NCBI GenBank assembly: GCA_947497945.1
Contig: CANMIP010000001.1
Span: 1 to 64,000 of the forward strand
Origin: an uncultured Tropicimonas sp.
GTDB taxonomy: Bacteria; Pseudomonadota; Alphaproteobacteria; Rhodobacterales; Rhodobacteraceae
Direction: 5' to 3'
Length of the DNA stretch: 64,000 nucleotides
This document shows positions 16,974 through 24,106 of the stretch, one piece after another. The notes under the pieces are model-generated. The model was not told the origin of the DNA. It did not search any database and saw only the letters and a list, made by a program, of their open reading frames with translations. Every line of letters starts with the position of its first letter. Position 1 is the first letter of the stretch. Made by a program: the position numbers and the translations under genes.

Positions 16974-17872
16974 CAGTATTTCCCCGTGTAACCGACGAAA
17001 GCGTCTTCGAGCGACATCTGTTGCGGGGTGATGCCCGTGGGGTCGATCCCGGCCTCCCGCAACGCCGCCTCGACCTCGGGCTGATCCTTGAAGGCAAAGA
17101 CCTCCAGCCGGCCATCGGCCTCCATCTCGACCCGGTGCAGCGCGCCATCGGGCGGCGGAAGCGCGCCCCGGGCCGCACCGGGCGGCAGCTCGTAACGGCG
17201 GAAACTGGACAGGAAGCCGGGCAGCGAGCTTTGCAACACCCGCGCGCCGCGGCGGATCAGGATCACGTCGTCGACCAGCCGCTCCATGTCCTGCACCACG
17301 TGGGAGGTGACGAAGACCGTCTTGTTCCCCTCCCGCGCACATTGGACGAGATAGTCGAGAAACAGCCGCCGATACCCGGCATCCAGCCCCATCGTGTAAT
17401 CGTCGAGGATCAGAAGGTCGGGATCCTGCGCCATGACGAGGCCGAGCACGACCTGGCTGCGCTGGCCTTCGGACATGTTGCGGATCCGGTGGGTGCCCGG
17501 CAGTTGCAGCCGGTCGACGAGGTCATAGAACACGTCTCGGCGCCATTTCGGATACCATTGCGCCGTGAAGCGTTCGATCTCTTCGATCGACATGAAATCA
17601 TAGGCAAGATGGCCTTCGAAGACGAGCCCGATCTGGCGTTTGGTCTCTGCCGGGAGCGCATGGGACGGCGCACCCAGCACCCGGCAGCGTCCCGCATCCG
17701 GCGTCAGGAACCCCATCAGGATCTTGATCAGAGTCGTCTTTCCCACCCCGTTCTTGCCCAGCAGGCCAAGGATTCGCCCGGGCGCGACGGAGAAGCTCAG
17801 CCCGTCATGGATCCTGTGCGCGCCATAATGGTGCACCAGCCCGTCCACCTCGATGGCAGGTTGCAAAGTCAT
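16973..17872 (-). CDS. ABC transporter ATP-binding protein of the Feo operon
   Basis: A 299-aa ATPase: Walker A GLLGKNGVGKTTL (about 36-48), signature MSEGQRSQ (near 134) with the first S shifted from the usual LSGGQ, Walker B DLLILDDYTMGLD (near 152) and the H-loop VTSH (near 190). In Walker B the usual catalytic Glu after the Asp is replaced by D (LILDDY). The C-terminal 80 residues form a divergent domain like those of ABC-2 efflux ATPases. It lies 23 nt downstream of the 106-aa gene and runs into the permease. Confidence 0.85.
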   Translation of the reverse strand: MTLQPAIEVDGLVHHYGAHRIHDGLSFSVAPGRILGLLGKNGVGKTTLIKILMGFLTPDAGRCRVLGAPSHALPAETKRQIGLVFEGHLAYDFMSIEEIERFTAQWYPKWRRDVFYDLVDRLQLPGTHRIRNMSEGQRSQVVLGLVMAQDPDLLILDDYTMGLDAGYRRLFLDYLVQCAREGNKTVFVTSHVVQDMERLVDDVILIRRGARVLQSSLPGFLSSFRRYELPPGAARGALPPPDGALHRVEMEADGRLEVFAFKDQPEVEAALREAGIDPTGITPQQMSLEDAFVGYTGKY

Positions 17873-17895
17873 GGATGCCCTCGATTGCAGCGGGG

Positions 17896-18216
17896 TCAGT
17901 AGATGTCGTCGGCGGTGATCTCGACCCGGTGGCCTTCGCCGGCATCGAGCATCACGCTGTACTTGCCGTCCGGCATTTCAAAGGTGAATTCGCTGTTCTC
18001 GTCCATCTGCGCGTCGATGACGATATTGCCGTCCGTGTCGTTGACATGGATTCGGACGCCCGCCGCCGAGGAGCCGTCGAAAAAGCCGCCCTCGCACAGG
18101 ACGGTGCCGTCGCCATTGTCATAACAGGCACAGAGCGGGGTATGGGCAAGGGCGGTGCCGGCACTGCCAGCCAGGACGCCTGCCATGAGGATCTGGGGGA
18201 TGATCTTGCGGATCAT
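17896..18216 (-). CDS. Small secreted N-terminal-His, Cys-rich protein A
   Basis: A 106-aa exported protein. The signal peptide (about 1-24) ends ALA, so the mature chain should begin with His: HTPLCACYDNGDGTVLCEGG. It has three Cys in a conserved C-x-C and C pattern, then a beta-sandwich-like part with the phrases FEMPDGKYSV and DAGEGH, and ends DDIY. It is a paralogue of the protein at 22269-22589, of exactly equal length. The features suit a periplasmic metal-binding protein; no known function is assigned. It lies within the feo operon. Confidence 0.75.
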   Translation of the reverse strand: MIRKIIPQILMAGVLAGSAGTALAHTPLCACYDNGDGTVLCEGGFFDGSSAAGVRIHVNDTDGNIVIDAQMDENSEFTFEMPDGKYSVMLDAGEGHRVEITADDIY

Positions 18217-18282
18217 GCTGGTCTCCTTGACGGATTGCCGTCCTGGCGCCGGGCGGCTCGCTTCGGACGGCGCCCGGCGGGG

Positions 18283-18531
18283 TTATTTCGAAGCCTTCTC
18301 CTTCTCGGGATCGAAGGAAAAGGTGGTAACGCTCGGACAGCTCCCGGTCGTGGAACAGCCTGCACAGCCGCCGCAGCCCTCGCCGGAGGTTGCCTTGGCC
18401 CGCCGGCGCAGGAAACCGCGCAGCAGATAGGCCAGGGCCAGCCCGGCGATCACGGCGAGGACGGCCAGTTCCAGCGGCGCGGTCGCGGCCTCGGCGCCGA
18501 TATCGATCATCGGTTGGGTCGTGTCGGTCAT
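18283..18531 (-). CDS. FeoB-associated Cys-rich membrane protein
   Basis: An 82-aa protein with one membrane helix (about 20-40, LELAVLAVIAGLALAYLL), a basic stop-transfer patch (RGFLRRRAK) and a Cys-rich cytoplasmic tail GEGCGGCAGCSTTGSC. The ATG overlaps the feoB stop by four bases (ATGA), showing translational coupling. Small Cys-rich one-helix proteins of this sort follow feoB in many bacteria and are thought to replace FeoC or receive Fe(II), though direct evidence is limited. Confidence 0.82.
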   Translation of the reverse strand: MTDTTQPMIDIGAEAATAPLELAVLAVIAGLALAYLLRGFLRRRAKATSGEGCGGCAGCSTTGSCPSVTTFSFDPEKEKASK

Positions 18532-21035
18532 TGGGCCGGCTCCCGCGATCGGCCGGCAAGCAGGTCCGGCAACCAGGGCTTCGGCAGGGCCACGACCAGC
18601 AGCAGCCCGAGCGCTGCAAACCAGACCGTCGACATTGTCTGCAGTCCCGTCAGCCCGAGCGCGGTGGCGCCGGAATAGACAGCGGAGGCGACGGTCAGCC
18701 CGAGCAGGGTCGGGAAGATGATGGAGAACATCATCCACCCGGTCGAGGCGGTCTGGACACGCACCATGATGACGGTGGCCAGGCAGGGCGGGTAGAGCGC
18801 GAAGAAGAGCATGAGCGCCACCGCGGAGACGGCCGTGCGCCCTTCGCTCGATTGCTGCGCGCCCATCCGGTCTTCGAGCGAGCGGTTCTCGCCGTCATCC
18901 TGATCGAACAGTACCCCGAGCGTGGACACCGCGCTTTCGCGGGCCGCGAAAGAGGCCAGCAGCGCGATGTTTATCTTCCAGTCGAAATCGGCGAATTGCG
19001 TCACCGGCTCCAGCCCGCGGCCGATATGCCCCAGGAAGCTGGCCTCGATCCGGTCGGATCGCATCTCCCGTCGCAGGGTCGTCCGCTGGTTGGTGAGCGT
19101 GCGCAGCGCCTGGTTGGCGGCTTTCGCGTCCGCGTCCCGGCCGCGCAGCACGAAGGGGACGAAATCCGGGTGGGCCTCGGCCAAGTCCGCATCCATCGCC
19201 TGCACCGCCTCCTTGCCACCGGCATTGAGCCGCGCGGCCCTGTAGGCGCTCTGCACATTGATCAGGTCGATCAGGCGGGCCGGGTCTTCGACGGCGAGGC
19301 GATGGGGATTGCCCTCCAGCGCCTCGTAGAACTGCGCGATCGCTGCCTCGGCCTCGGCATGGTAGGCAACCTGCCGGGCGGCCGGCACACCGGGAAACTG
19401 CAACAGCACATAGATCACCACGGCGATGGCCACGACCACGGTGCCCACCTTCTTGATATAGAGCCAGGTGCGGTCGAAGCTGCGGCGCAACACGCCCGGA
19501 ATCGTCGGCAGATGGTAGGAGGGCAGCTCCATCACGAAGGGCGCGGTCTCCTCGTTCCGCAGCACCGAACTGGTCAGCAGTTTCGCCACCAGCATCGCCA
19601 CCACGACCGTGATCGTGGAGAGGTAGAACAGCATCAGGCCCTTGGTCTCGGGGAAATAGATGTTGATGAGCAGCGTGTAGAGCGGGATCTTGGCCATGCA
19701 GTTCATGAAGGGCACGGTCAGGATCGTCGCCAGCCGGGCACGGGCATCCGGAATGCCCTTGGTCGCCATGACGCCGGGAACGGCGCAGCCGCCGGCAAAG
19801 ACCCCGGCAAGGATGAAGGGCAGGGTCGACTGCCCGTGCAGGCCGAAACGGTGCAGGATGCGGTCGAGGATGAAGGCGATCCGCGCCATGTAGCCCGAAT
19901 CCTCCAGGATCGCGATCAGCGCGAAGAGGATCAGGAAGATCGGCACGTAGTTCAGCAGCGTGTTGATCGAGTCGACGATCCAGAGCCCCAGCGAACGGAT
20001 CTGCGGATCGGTCAGGAAGCCCGCATCGGGCAGGATCCCGGCGGCGAAATTGCGAAACCCGGCGAGAAAGGGCCAGGTGACCTTGGTCAGTTCGTAGCCC
20101 TGCACGATCGAGAGCTGGTAGATCGCCCAGACCGTCGCCATCAGGAAGATCGGCGCGGCGAACCGGTTGAGCAGCACCCGGTCGATCCGCTCGGAAACCG
20201 GCACCTGGCCCGCTTTCGTATCGGTGATGGACGCCTCGATGATGGCGGCGGCATGCCGGTCCCGGCAATAGCTGACATGGTCGCCCGAACTCAGCCCATG
20301 TCTTTTTTCGAATGTCTTCCGCGCCGTATAGACCTCGTCGAGGATACCATGCGGATTCGGGAGCCGCGTTCCGAGAAGCGCTTCGGCCTCGCTGTCGCTT
20401 TCCAGCAGCTTGACCGACAACCAGCGCGCCGAGACATCCTGCAGCGCAGGTTCGGCCGCGAGTTTCCCCTGGAACCGTGCAACATCCTCTTCCAGCGCGC
20501 CGTAATTCAGCGTCGCGGGGGTGACGTGATCCGTCGTCGCCGCCTTGGCAATCGCCGCGCGCAGTTCGGCCTCGCCCTTGCCCTTGCGGCCCACCACGGG
20601 GATCACCGGCACGCAGAGCCGGCGCTCGAGATGGGCGATGTCGATCTCCAGCCCGCGGCGCTCGGCGGCATCCATCATGTTGAGCGCGATGACCACCTTG
20701 AAACCCATTTCCAGCAGCTGGAAAGTCAGCGGCAGGGAGCGGCGCAGGTTGGTCGCGTCGATTACATTGACCACGACATCCGGCCTGTCCTCGAGCAGGA
20801 AGGCGCGGGCAACCCGTTCTTCCAGCGAGAAGGCGGCGAGCGAATAGCAGCCGGGCAGGTCGACCACCTCATAGCGCTGCCCGTCGGCGGGGTAACTGCC
20901 GGATTTCTTGTCCACGGTCACGCCGGGGTAATTCGCGATATGCTGCTGCAGCCCTGTCAACATGTTGAACAGGGTCGATTTTCCGGCGTTTTGCTGTCCG
21001 GCCAGCGCAACGAGCCAGGGGGCGCCCTCAGGCAT
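18528..21035 (-). CDS. feoB: Ferrous iron transporter B
   Basis: An 835-aa inner-membrane Fe(II) transporter. The N-terminal G domain has G1 GQQNAGKST (about 13-21), G3 DLPGCYS (about 58) and G4-like ALNMMD (about 118). The C-terminal half has Gate motifs and about ten helices, including FAGGCAVPGVMATKG. It is roughly 60 residues longer than the E. coli protein. The excess lies in a polar region (about 610-720) inside the C-terminal half, between membrane segments. It overlaps feoA by eight bases and the Cys-rich gene by four. Confidence 0.95.
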   Translation of the reverse strand: MPEGAPWLVALAGQQNAGKSTLFNMLTGLQQHIANYPGVTVDKKSGSYPADGQRYEVVDLPGCYSLAAFSLEERVARAFLLEDRPDVVVNVIDATNLRRSLPLTFQLLEMGFKVVIALNMMDAAERRGLEIDIAHLERRLCVPVIPVVGRKGKGEAELRAAIAKAATTDHVTPATLNYGALEEDVARFQGKLAAEPALQDVSARWLSVKLLESDSEAEALLGTRLPNPHGILDEVYTARKTFEKRHGLSSGDHVSYCRDRHAAAIIEASITDTKAGQVPVSERIDRVLLNRFAAPIFLMATVWAIYQLSIVQGYELTKVTWPFLAGFRNFAAGILPDAGFLTDPQIRSLGLWIVDSINTLLNYVPIFLILFALIAILEDSGYMARIAFILDRILHRFGLHGQSTLPFILAGVFAGGCAVPGVMATKGIPDARARLATILTVPFMNCMAKIPLYTLLINIYFPETKGLMLFYLSTITVVVAMLVAKLLTSSVLRNEETAPFVMELPSYHLPTIPGVLRRSFDRTWLYIKKVGTVVVAIAVVIYVLLQFPGVPAARQVAYHAEAEAAIAQFYEALEGNPHRLAVEDPARLIDLINVQSAYRAARLNAGGKEAVQAMDADLAEAHPDFVPFVLRGRDADAKAANQALRTLTNQRTTLRREMRSDRIEASFLGHIGRGLEPVTQFADFDWKINIALLASFAARESAVSTLGVLFDQDDGENRSLEDRMGAQQSSEGRTAVSAVALMLFFALYPPCLATVIMVRVQTASTGWMMFSIIFPTLLGLTVASAVYSGATALGLTGLQTMSTVWFAALGLLLVVALPKPWLPDLLAGRSREPAQ

Positions 21036-21372
21036 GGGTCACCTCGATATGCGCGGCCTCGCGGCGGCGCAGGACAATGAAACTGTCGCCCAGTTGCAGC
21101 TCGATCGGATCGTGGAGCGGCGCGTTGCGCACCATCTTCACCTCGCGCCCCGGCTGGAACCCGAGATCCAGCAGACGCTGGCGGACAGAACCGCGCCCGT
21201 GCAGGCGGCAGATCGTACAGGCTTCCCCCGGCGCGATGTCGTTGAGATTGGTATCGTCGCGCCCCTTGCAGCAGGCTTCGTGGCAACGATAGCCCTTGCG
21301 GCGACCTTTCCCGTCGCCACGGCAACGGCCCCGTCCCAATCCCATCGCCTGGAAGAATGCGCGATTCATCAT
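21028..21372 (-). CDS. feoA: Ferrous iron transport protein A, with N-terminal extension
   Basis: A 114-aa protein. Residues about 40-114 form the normal SH3-like FeoA core (GEACTICRLHGRGSVRQRLLDLGF, then GREVKMVRNAPL). The first 40 residues are an unusual basic and Cys-rich extension (GRGRCRGDGKGRRKGYRCHE, then ACCKG), with four Cys and one His. FeoA cores are about 75-85 aa, so the extension is a real oddity. The start is the double ATG at 21372/21369. It heads the minus-strand feo operon, with an IscR-like site 57 bp upstream. Confidence 0.88.
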   Translation of the reverse strand: MMNRAFFQAMGLGRGRCRGDGKGRRKGYRCHEACCKGRDDTNLNDIAPGEACTICRLHGRGSVRQRLLDLGFQPGREVKMVRNAPLHDPIELQLGDSFIVLRRREAAHIEVTHA

Positions 21373-21401
21373 CCGTACTGCTCTTCTTGGATCCCGTCCC
21401 C

Positions 21402-21423
21402 GCCCGGCATGCCAGGCGGGTTC
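21402..21423 (-). terminator. Hairpin between DUF4198 gene and feoA
   Basis: CCCGCC and GGCGGG form a 6-bp stem around a 10-nt loop, 33 nt past the stop of the DUF4198 gene and 30 nt before feoA. No T run follows. It may end the upstream short operon or act in the feoA leader. Confidence 0.3.
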
Positions 21424-21428
21424 GATGT

Positions 21429-21453
21429 ATAGGTTACTATTTTGCTCAACTAC
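21429..21453 (-). promoter_or_regulatory. IscR type-1-like operator upstream of feoA
   Basis: This 25-bp stretch matches the E. coli IscR type-1 consensus at 20 of 25 positions by hand count. It includes the central TACTATTTT and the arm CTCAACTA. It lies 57-81 bp before the feoA start, in the gap after the DUF4198 gene. It shares the core TTTT-n-CTCAACTA with the site at 22700. Confidence 0.5.
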
Positions 21454-21455
21454 TG

Positions 21456-22247
21456 CTATTCGAGGTCGAACGCCTTGATCCAGATCACGGCGTCCTGGCT
21501 CAGTTCCTTGCCCGCATGCTCGGTGTCCGGACCCGATCCCAGGGCGGCGAAGCCCCAGAAACCGGCCTTGGGAATTCCGAAGGTGAAGACGCCGTTCTCG
21601 TCGGTACACGCGACCAGCGCGCCGCCAGGCATCGGCCTAGCGGTGACCTCACTGGGGGCGTTGGCCTCCATATCCGGCTCTGCGGCAAGATATTCGACCT
21701 CGACCTCGGCGCCGACGACCGGCTTGCCACCCGACAGCAGCCGGGCGGAGAAGGTCGAGCCTGCGATCACGTTGTAGGGCTTGTTGAGCGGCACGAACTC
21801 GGTCTTCATCCCGACCGGTTCGTTCCACCCTGTCGGGGCCCCGCCCTTGTTGACGAAGGTCTTGGTGATCTGCTGGATGTAGATGTCTTCGGAGCCTTCG
21901 TAATAGGGCGCGGGCACAAGGCCGACGATATAATCGCCATTGCGCTTCACCGGCAGCACGCCCTCGAAGGCGGCGGACTCGTTATTGGCGCCCTGGAAGG
22001 TGATCGGCCTGAGGCTGTCGGAGATATCGGTCTTCTTGCCCTTGAGCACGTAGAAGAACTCTTCCGGCTGGCCCATATCCATCGCGTGGCCATTCTCGAA
22101 CGGGTGCCAGAAGATCAGCTTCAACGGCATCTGGACCGGCTTTCGCACATTCATGTCGGGGCCATAGACCAGCTGGAAATGCGCCATCGCCGGAGCGGCA
22201 AGGGCGAAGGCGGACAGGGCGGTTGCGGCAAGCAGTTTTTTCATCAC
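21456..22247 (-). CDS. DUF4198-family secreted protein
   Basis: A 263-aa exported protein. The signal peptide (1-22) ends AMA, so the mature protein should start with His (HFQLVYGPD). The body matches the DUF4198 type (phrases such as VKRNGDYIVGL and TDENGVFTFGIPKAGFWGFAAL), often linked to uptake of Ni, Co or other metals. It lies 21 nt downstream of the N-terminal-His protein B gene and reads toward feoA. A periplasmic metal-binding or delivery role is inferred from family and context. Confidence 0.85.
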   Translation of the reverse strand: MMKKLLAATALSAFALAAPAMAHFQLVYGPDMNVRKPVQMPLKLIFWHPFENGHAMDMGQPEEFFYVLKGKKTDISDSLRPITFQGANNESAAFEGVLPVKRNGDYIVGLVPAPYYEGSEDIYIQQITKTFVNKGGAPTGWNEPVGMKTEFVPLNKPYNVIAGSTFSARLLSGGKPVVGAEVEVEYLAAEPDMEANAPSEVTARPMPGGALVACTDENGVFTFGIPKAGFWGFAALGSGPDTEHAGKELSQDAVIWIKAFDLE

Positions 22248-22268
22248 GTTTATGTCGTCCGGCTCTGG

Positions 22269-22589
22269 TCAGTAGATTTCGTCTTGCGGCACGACGATCT
22301 GGTGGCCTTCACCAGCGTCGAACAGCACGTCGTGGAACCCTTCGGGCCGCTCGAACTCGAACTCGCCATTTGCATCGACCGCGCCTTCCAGAAGCGTTTC
22401 GCCAGCCTCGTTGCGTACGATCATCGGCACGTTCGCGGCCGAGGAACCGTCCGAGTAGCCGCCTTCGCACAGGACGGTTCCGTCGCCATTGTCATAGCAG
22501 GCGCAAAGGGGCGTATGGGCCGAGGCCGCGGTGGCCAGAAACAGGAGTGATCCGCCAAGAATCAGCGCGGTCCGAGTGGATTTGGTCAT
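22269..22589 (-). CDS. Small secreted N-terminal-His, Cys-rich protein B
   Basis: A 106-aa exported paralogue of protein A (17896-18216). The signal peptide (1-24) ends ASA, leaving a mature HTPLCACYDNGDGTVLCEGG, identical to protein A over these 20 residues. Both share DGSSAA, a single E-F-x-F/E-F-E strand motif, DAGEGH and a final IY. I start at the ATG at 22589; an upstream in-frame start would spoil the signal peptide. It is first gene of a two-gene operon with DUF4198. Confidence 0.78.
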   Translation of the reverse strand: MTKSTRTALILGGSLLFLATAASAHTPLCACYDNGDGTVLCEGGYSDGSSAANVPMIVRNEAGETLLEGAVDANGEFEFERPEGFHDVLFDAGEGHQIVVPQDEIY

Positions 22590-22989
22590 GGAGTCCTCAT
22601 GGAGCGGGAGCGGTGCAGATCCCTGCATCGCGGTTCACCGCATCTCCACCCTGGCTCGGCATGGCTGGCGTGAGCAACTGCGGTACGGCCGGCTCTACGC
22701 CTCCCGAGTGTTTTACTCAACTAATTGTTGCGCGACACGCGGTCGCAAAGAGACGCCTTTCGCCAGCGCTCCGGAGAACAAGCGGAGTCAGGGTCTGGCG
22801 AGGCAGGCCCGATGCGGCCGGCAAGATGGTTCGGCCGGGCATCGATGCGGGGGATGATGGCGGAAAGAGGGTCGCCTGTATCGGCTGTTTCGCGGCAGGT
22901 CACATCTGTGGACACCGCATCGCCGGTTCCGGGCATGGCGGACAAGATCCAGCTTTTGCCCTTGTTGAAAGGACGTGGTTGCACTAATC
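22590..22989. other. 400-nt gap between iron island and thiamine operon
   Basis: No convincing gene on either strand. It holds the promoter and operator of the N-terminal-His protein B operon (left, minus strand) and the promoter of the thi operon (right). The open frames here have no family features. Confidence 0.6.
22700..22724 (-). promoter_or_regulatory. IscR type-1-like operator upstream of protein B / DUF4198 operon
   Basis: This 25-bp stretch matches the E. coli IscR type-1 consensus at 19 of 25 positions by hand count, and shares TTTTACTCAACTA with the feoA site (TTTTGCTCAACTA). It lies 111 bp before the start of the operon. Confidence 0.45.
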
Positions 22990-23080
22990 CGGACCCACCT
23001 CGGGGTGCTCTGTGAGCTGAGATGCGTATCGCGAACCCGTTGAACCTGAACCGGTTAGAACCGGCGGAGGAAAGGTCGAC
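22990..23080 (+). ncRNA. TPP riboswitch (THI element)
   Basis: The conserved segments of the thiamine pyrophosphate aptamer appear in order: CGGGGTGC (23001), GCTGAGA (about 23016-23022), ACCCGTTGAACCTGAACCGG (about 23035-23054) and TTAGAACCGGCGGAGGAAAGG. It lies 45 nt before the thiB start. The short distance to the ribosome site AAGGAG suggests control of translation initiation. Confidence 0.93.
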
Positions 23081-23125
23081 ATTCCCAGGCCGTCCGAACT
23101 CCGCCCACAACCCAAGGAGTTTGCC

Positions 23126-24106
23126 ATGAAGGCGTTTCCTCTTGTTGCGGGCCTGTTGATTGCCACATCGGCTGCGGTCGAAACCCCGGTATTGACAGTC
23201 TATGCCCCGGATTACTTCGCTTCGGAATGGGGCCCGGGCCCCGGGATCGAAGCGGCCTTCGAAGCACGCTGCGGCTGTGACCTGGTCTACAAGACCGGCG
23301 AGCTCCTGCCGCGCCTGTTGCTGGAAGGCGCGCGGACCGAGGCCGACGTGGCCATCGGCTTCAATTCCGACATCACGAAAAAGGCGCGGGAAAGCGGGCT
23401 CTTCGCGCCGCATGGGTTGGACATCTCGGCGCTGACCCTGCCGGTCGAATGGTCGGACGACACCTTCCTGCCGTTCAACTACAGCCACACGGCCTTCATC
23501 TATGACAACACGAAACTGTCCGAACCGCTGTCCAGTTTCGACGCGTTGCTGGAGGCGCCGGATGACCTGCGGCTGGTGATCCAGGACCCGCGCAGCTCGA
23601 TCTCCGGCCTCGCGCTGGTGCTCTGGATGAACCACGTCTATGGCGACAAGTCCGCTGAAGCCTGGGCGAAACTGGCGCCGAAGATCGTCACCGTCACCAA
23701 GGGCTGGTCGGAGAGCTACGGCATGTTCACCGATGGCGAGGCCGACATGGTGCTGAGCTACACCACGTCGCCCGCCTACCACATCATCGCCGAAGACGAC
23801 CCGAGCAAATCGGCCGCGATCTTCGAGGAAGGGCATTACTTCATGGTCGAACTGGCGGCAAAGCTCGCCGGAACCGACAATGCCGATCTCGCGGACCAGT
23901 TCATGGCTTTCATCCTGACCGAGGAATTCCAGTCGATGATTCCGACCTCGAACTGGTCCTTCCCCGCCGCGCTCTCCGAGGCGAAATGGCCCGAAGGGTT
24001 TCGCGAGCTGCCGGTGCCGGAAACGGTGCTGTTCTATAACGAGGACGAAGCTGCGGCATTGCGGGACGAGGCCATCGAGGCATGGCGCAGCGCGCTCTCC
24101 CAATAG
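23126..24106 (+). CDS. thiB: Thiamine ABC transporter, substrate-binding protein
   Basis: A 326-aa periplasmic binding protein with signal peptide (about 1-18). The opening TPVLTVYAPDYFASEWGPGP and later phrases (FNSDI, PFNYSHTAFIYD, LSYTTSPAYH) are those of the ThiB/TbpA family, which binds thiamine, thiamine phosphate and TPP. A TPP riboswitch stands directly upstream and thiP and thiQ follow. It overlaps thiP by 25 bases. Confidence 0.94.
   Translation: MKAFPLVAGLLIATSAAVETPVLTVYAPDYFASEWGPGPGIEAAFEARCGCDLVYKTGELLPRLLLEGARTEADVAIGFNSDITKKARESGLFAPHGLDISALTLPVEWSDDTFLPFNYSHTAFIYDNTKLSEPLSSFDALLEAPDDLRLVIQDPRSSISGLALVLWMNHVYGDKSAEAWAKLAPKIVTVTKGWSESYGMFTDGEADMVLSYTTSPAYHIIAEDDPSKSAAIFEEGHYFMVELAAKLAGTDNADLADQFMAFILTEEFQSMIPTSNWSFPAALSEAKWPEGFRELPVPETVLFYNEDEAAALRDEAIEAWRSALSQ

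Noticed and set aside
16974-17342. N-terminal extension of the permease into the ATPase gene
   Set aside because: The part before the ATG at 16973 is the ATPase gene in another frame and has no membrane segment.
18390-21080. A long plus-strand open frame opposite feoB
   Set aside because: Composition is Arg/Gln/His-rich, typical of an antisense shadow; feoB has all motifs.
22531-22857. Plus-strand frame in the gap before the riboswitch
   Set aside because: Overlaps the signal-peptide region of the N-terminal-His protein B; no ribosome site or domain.
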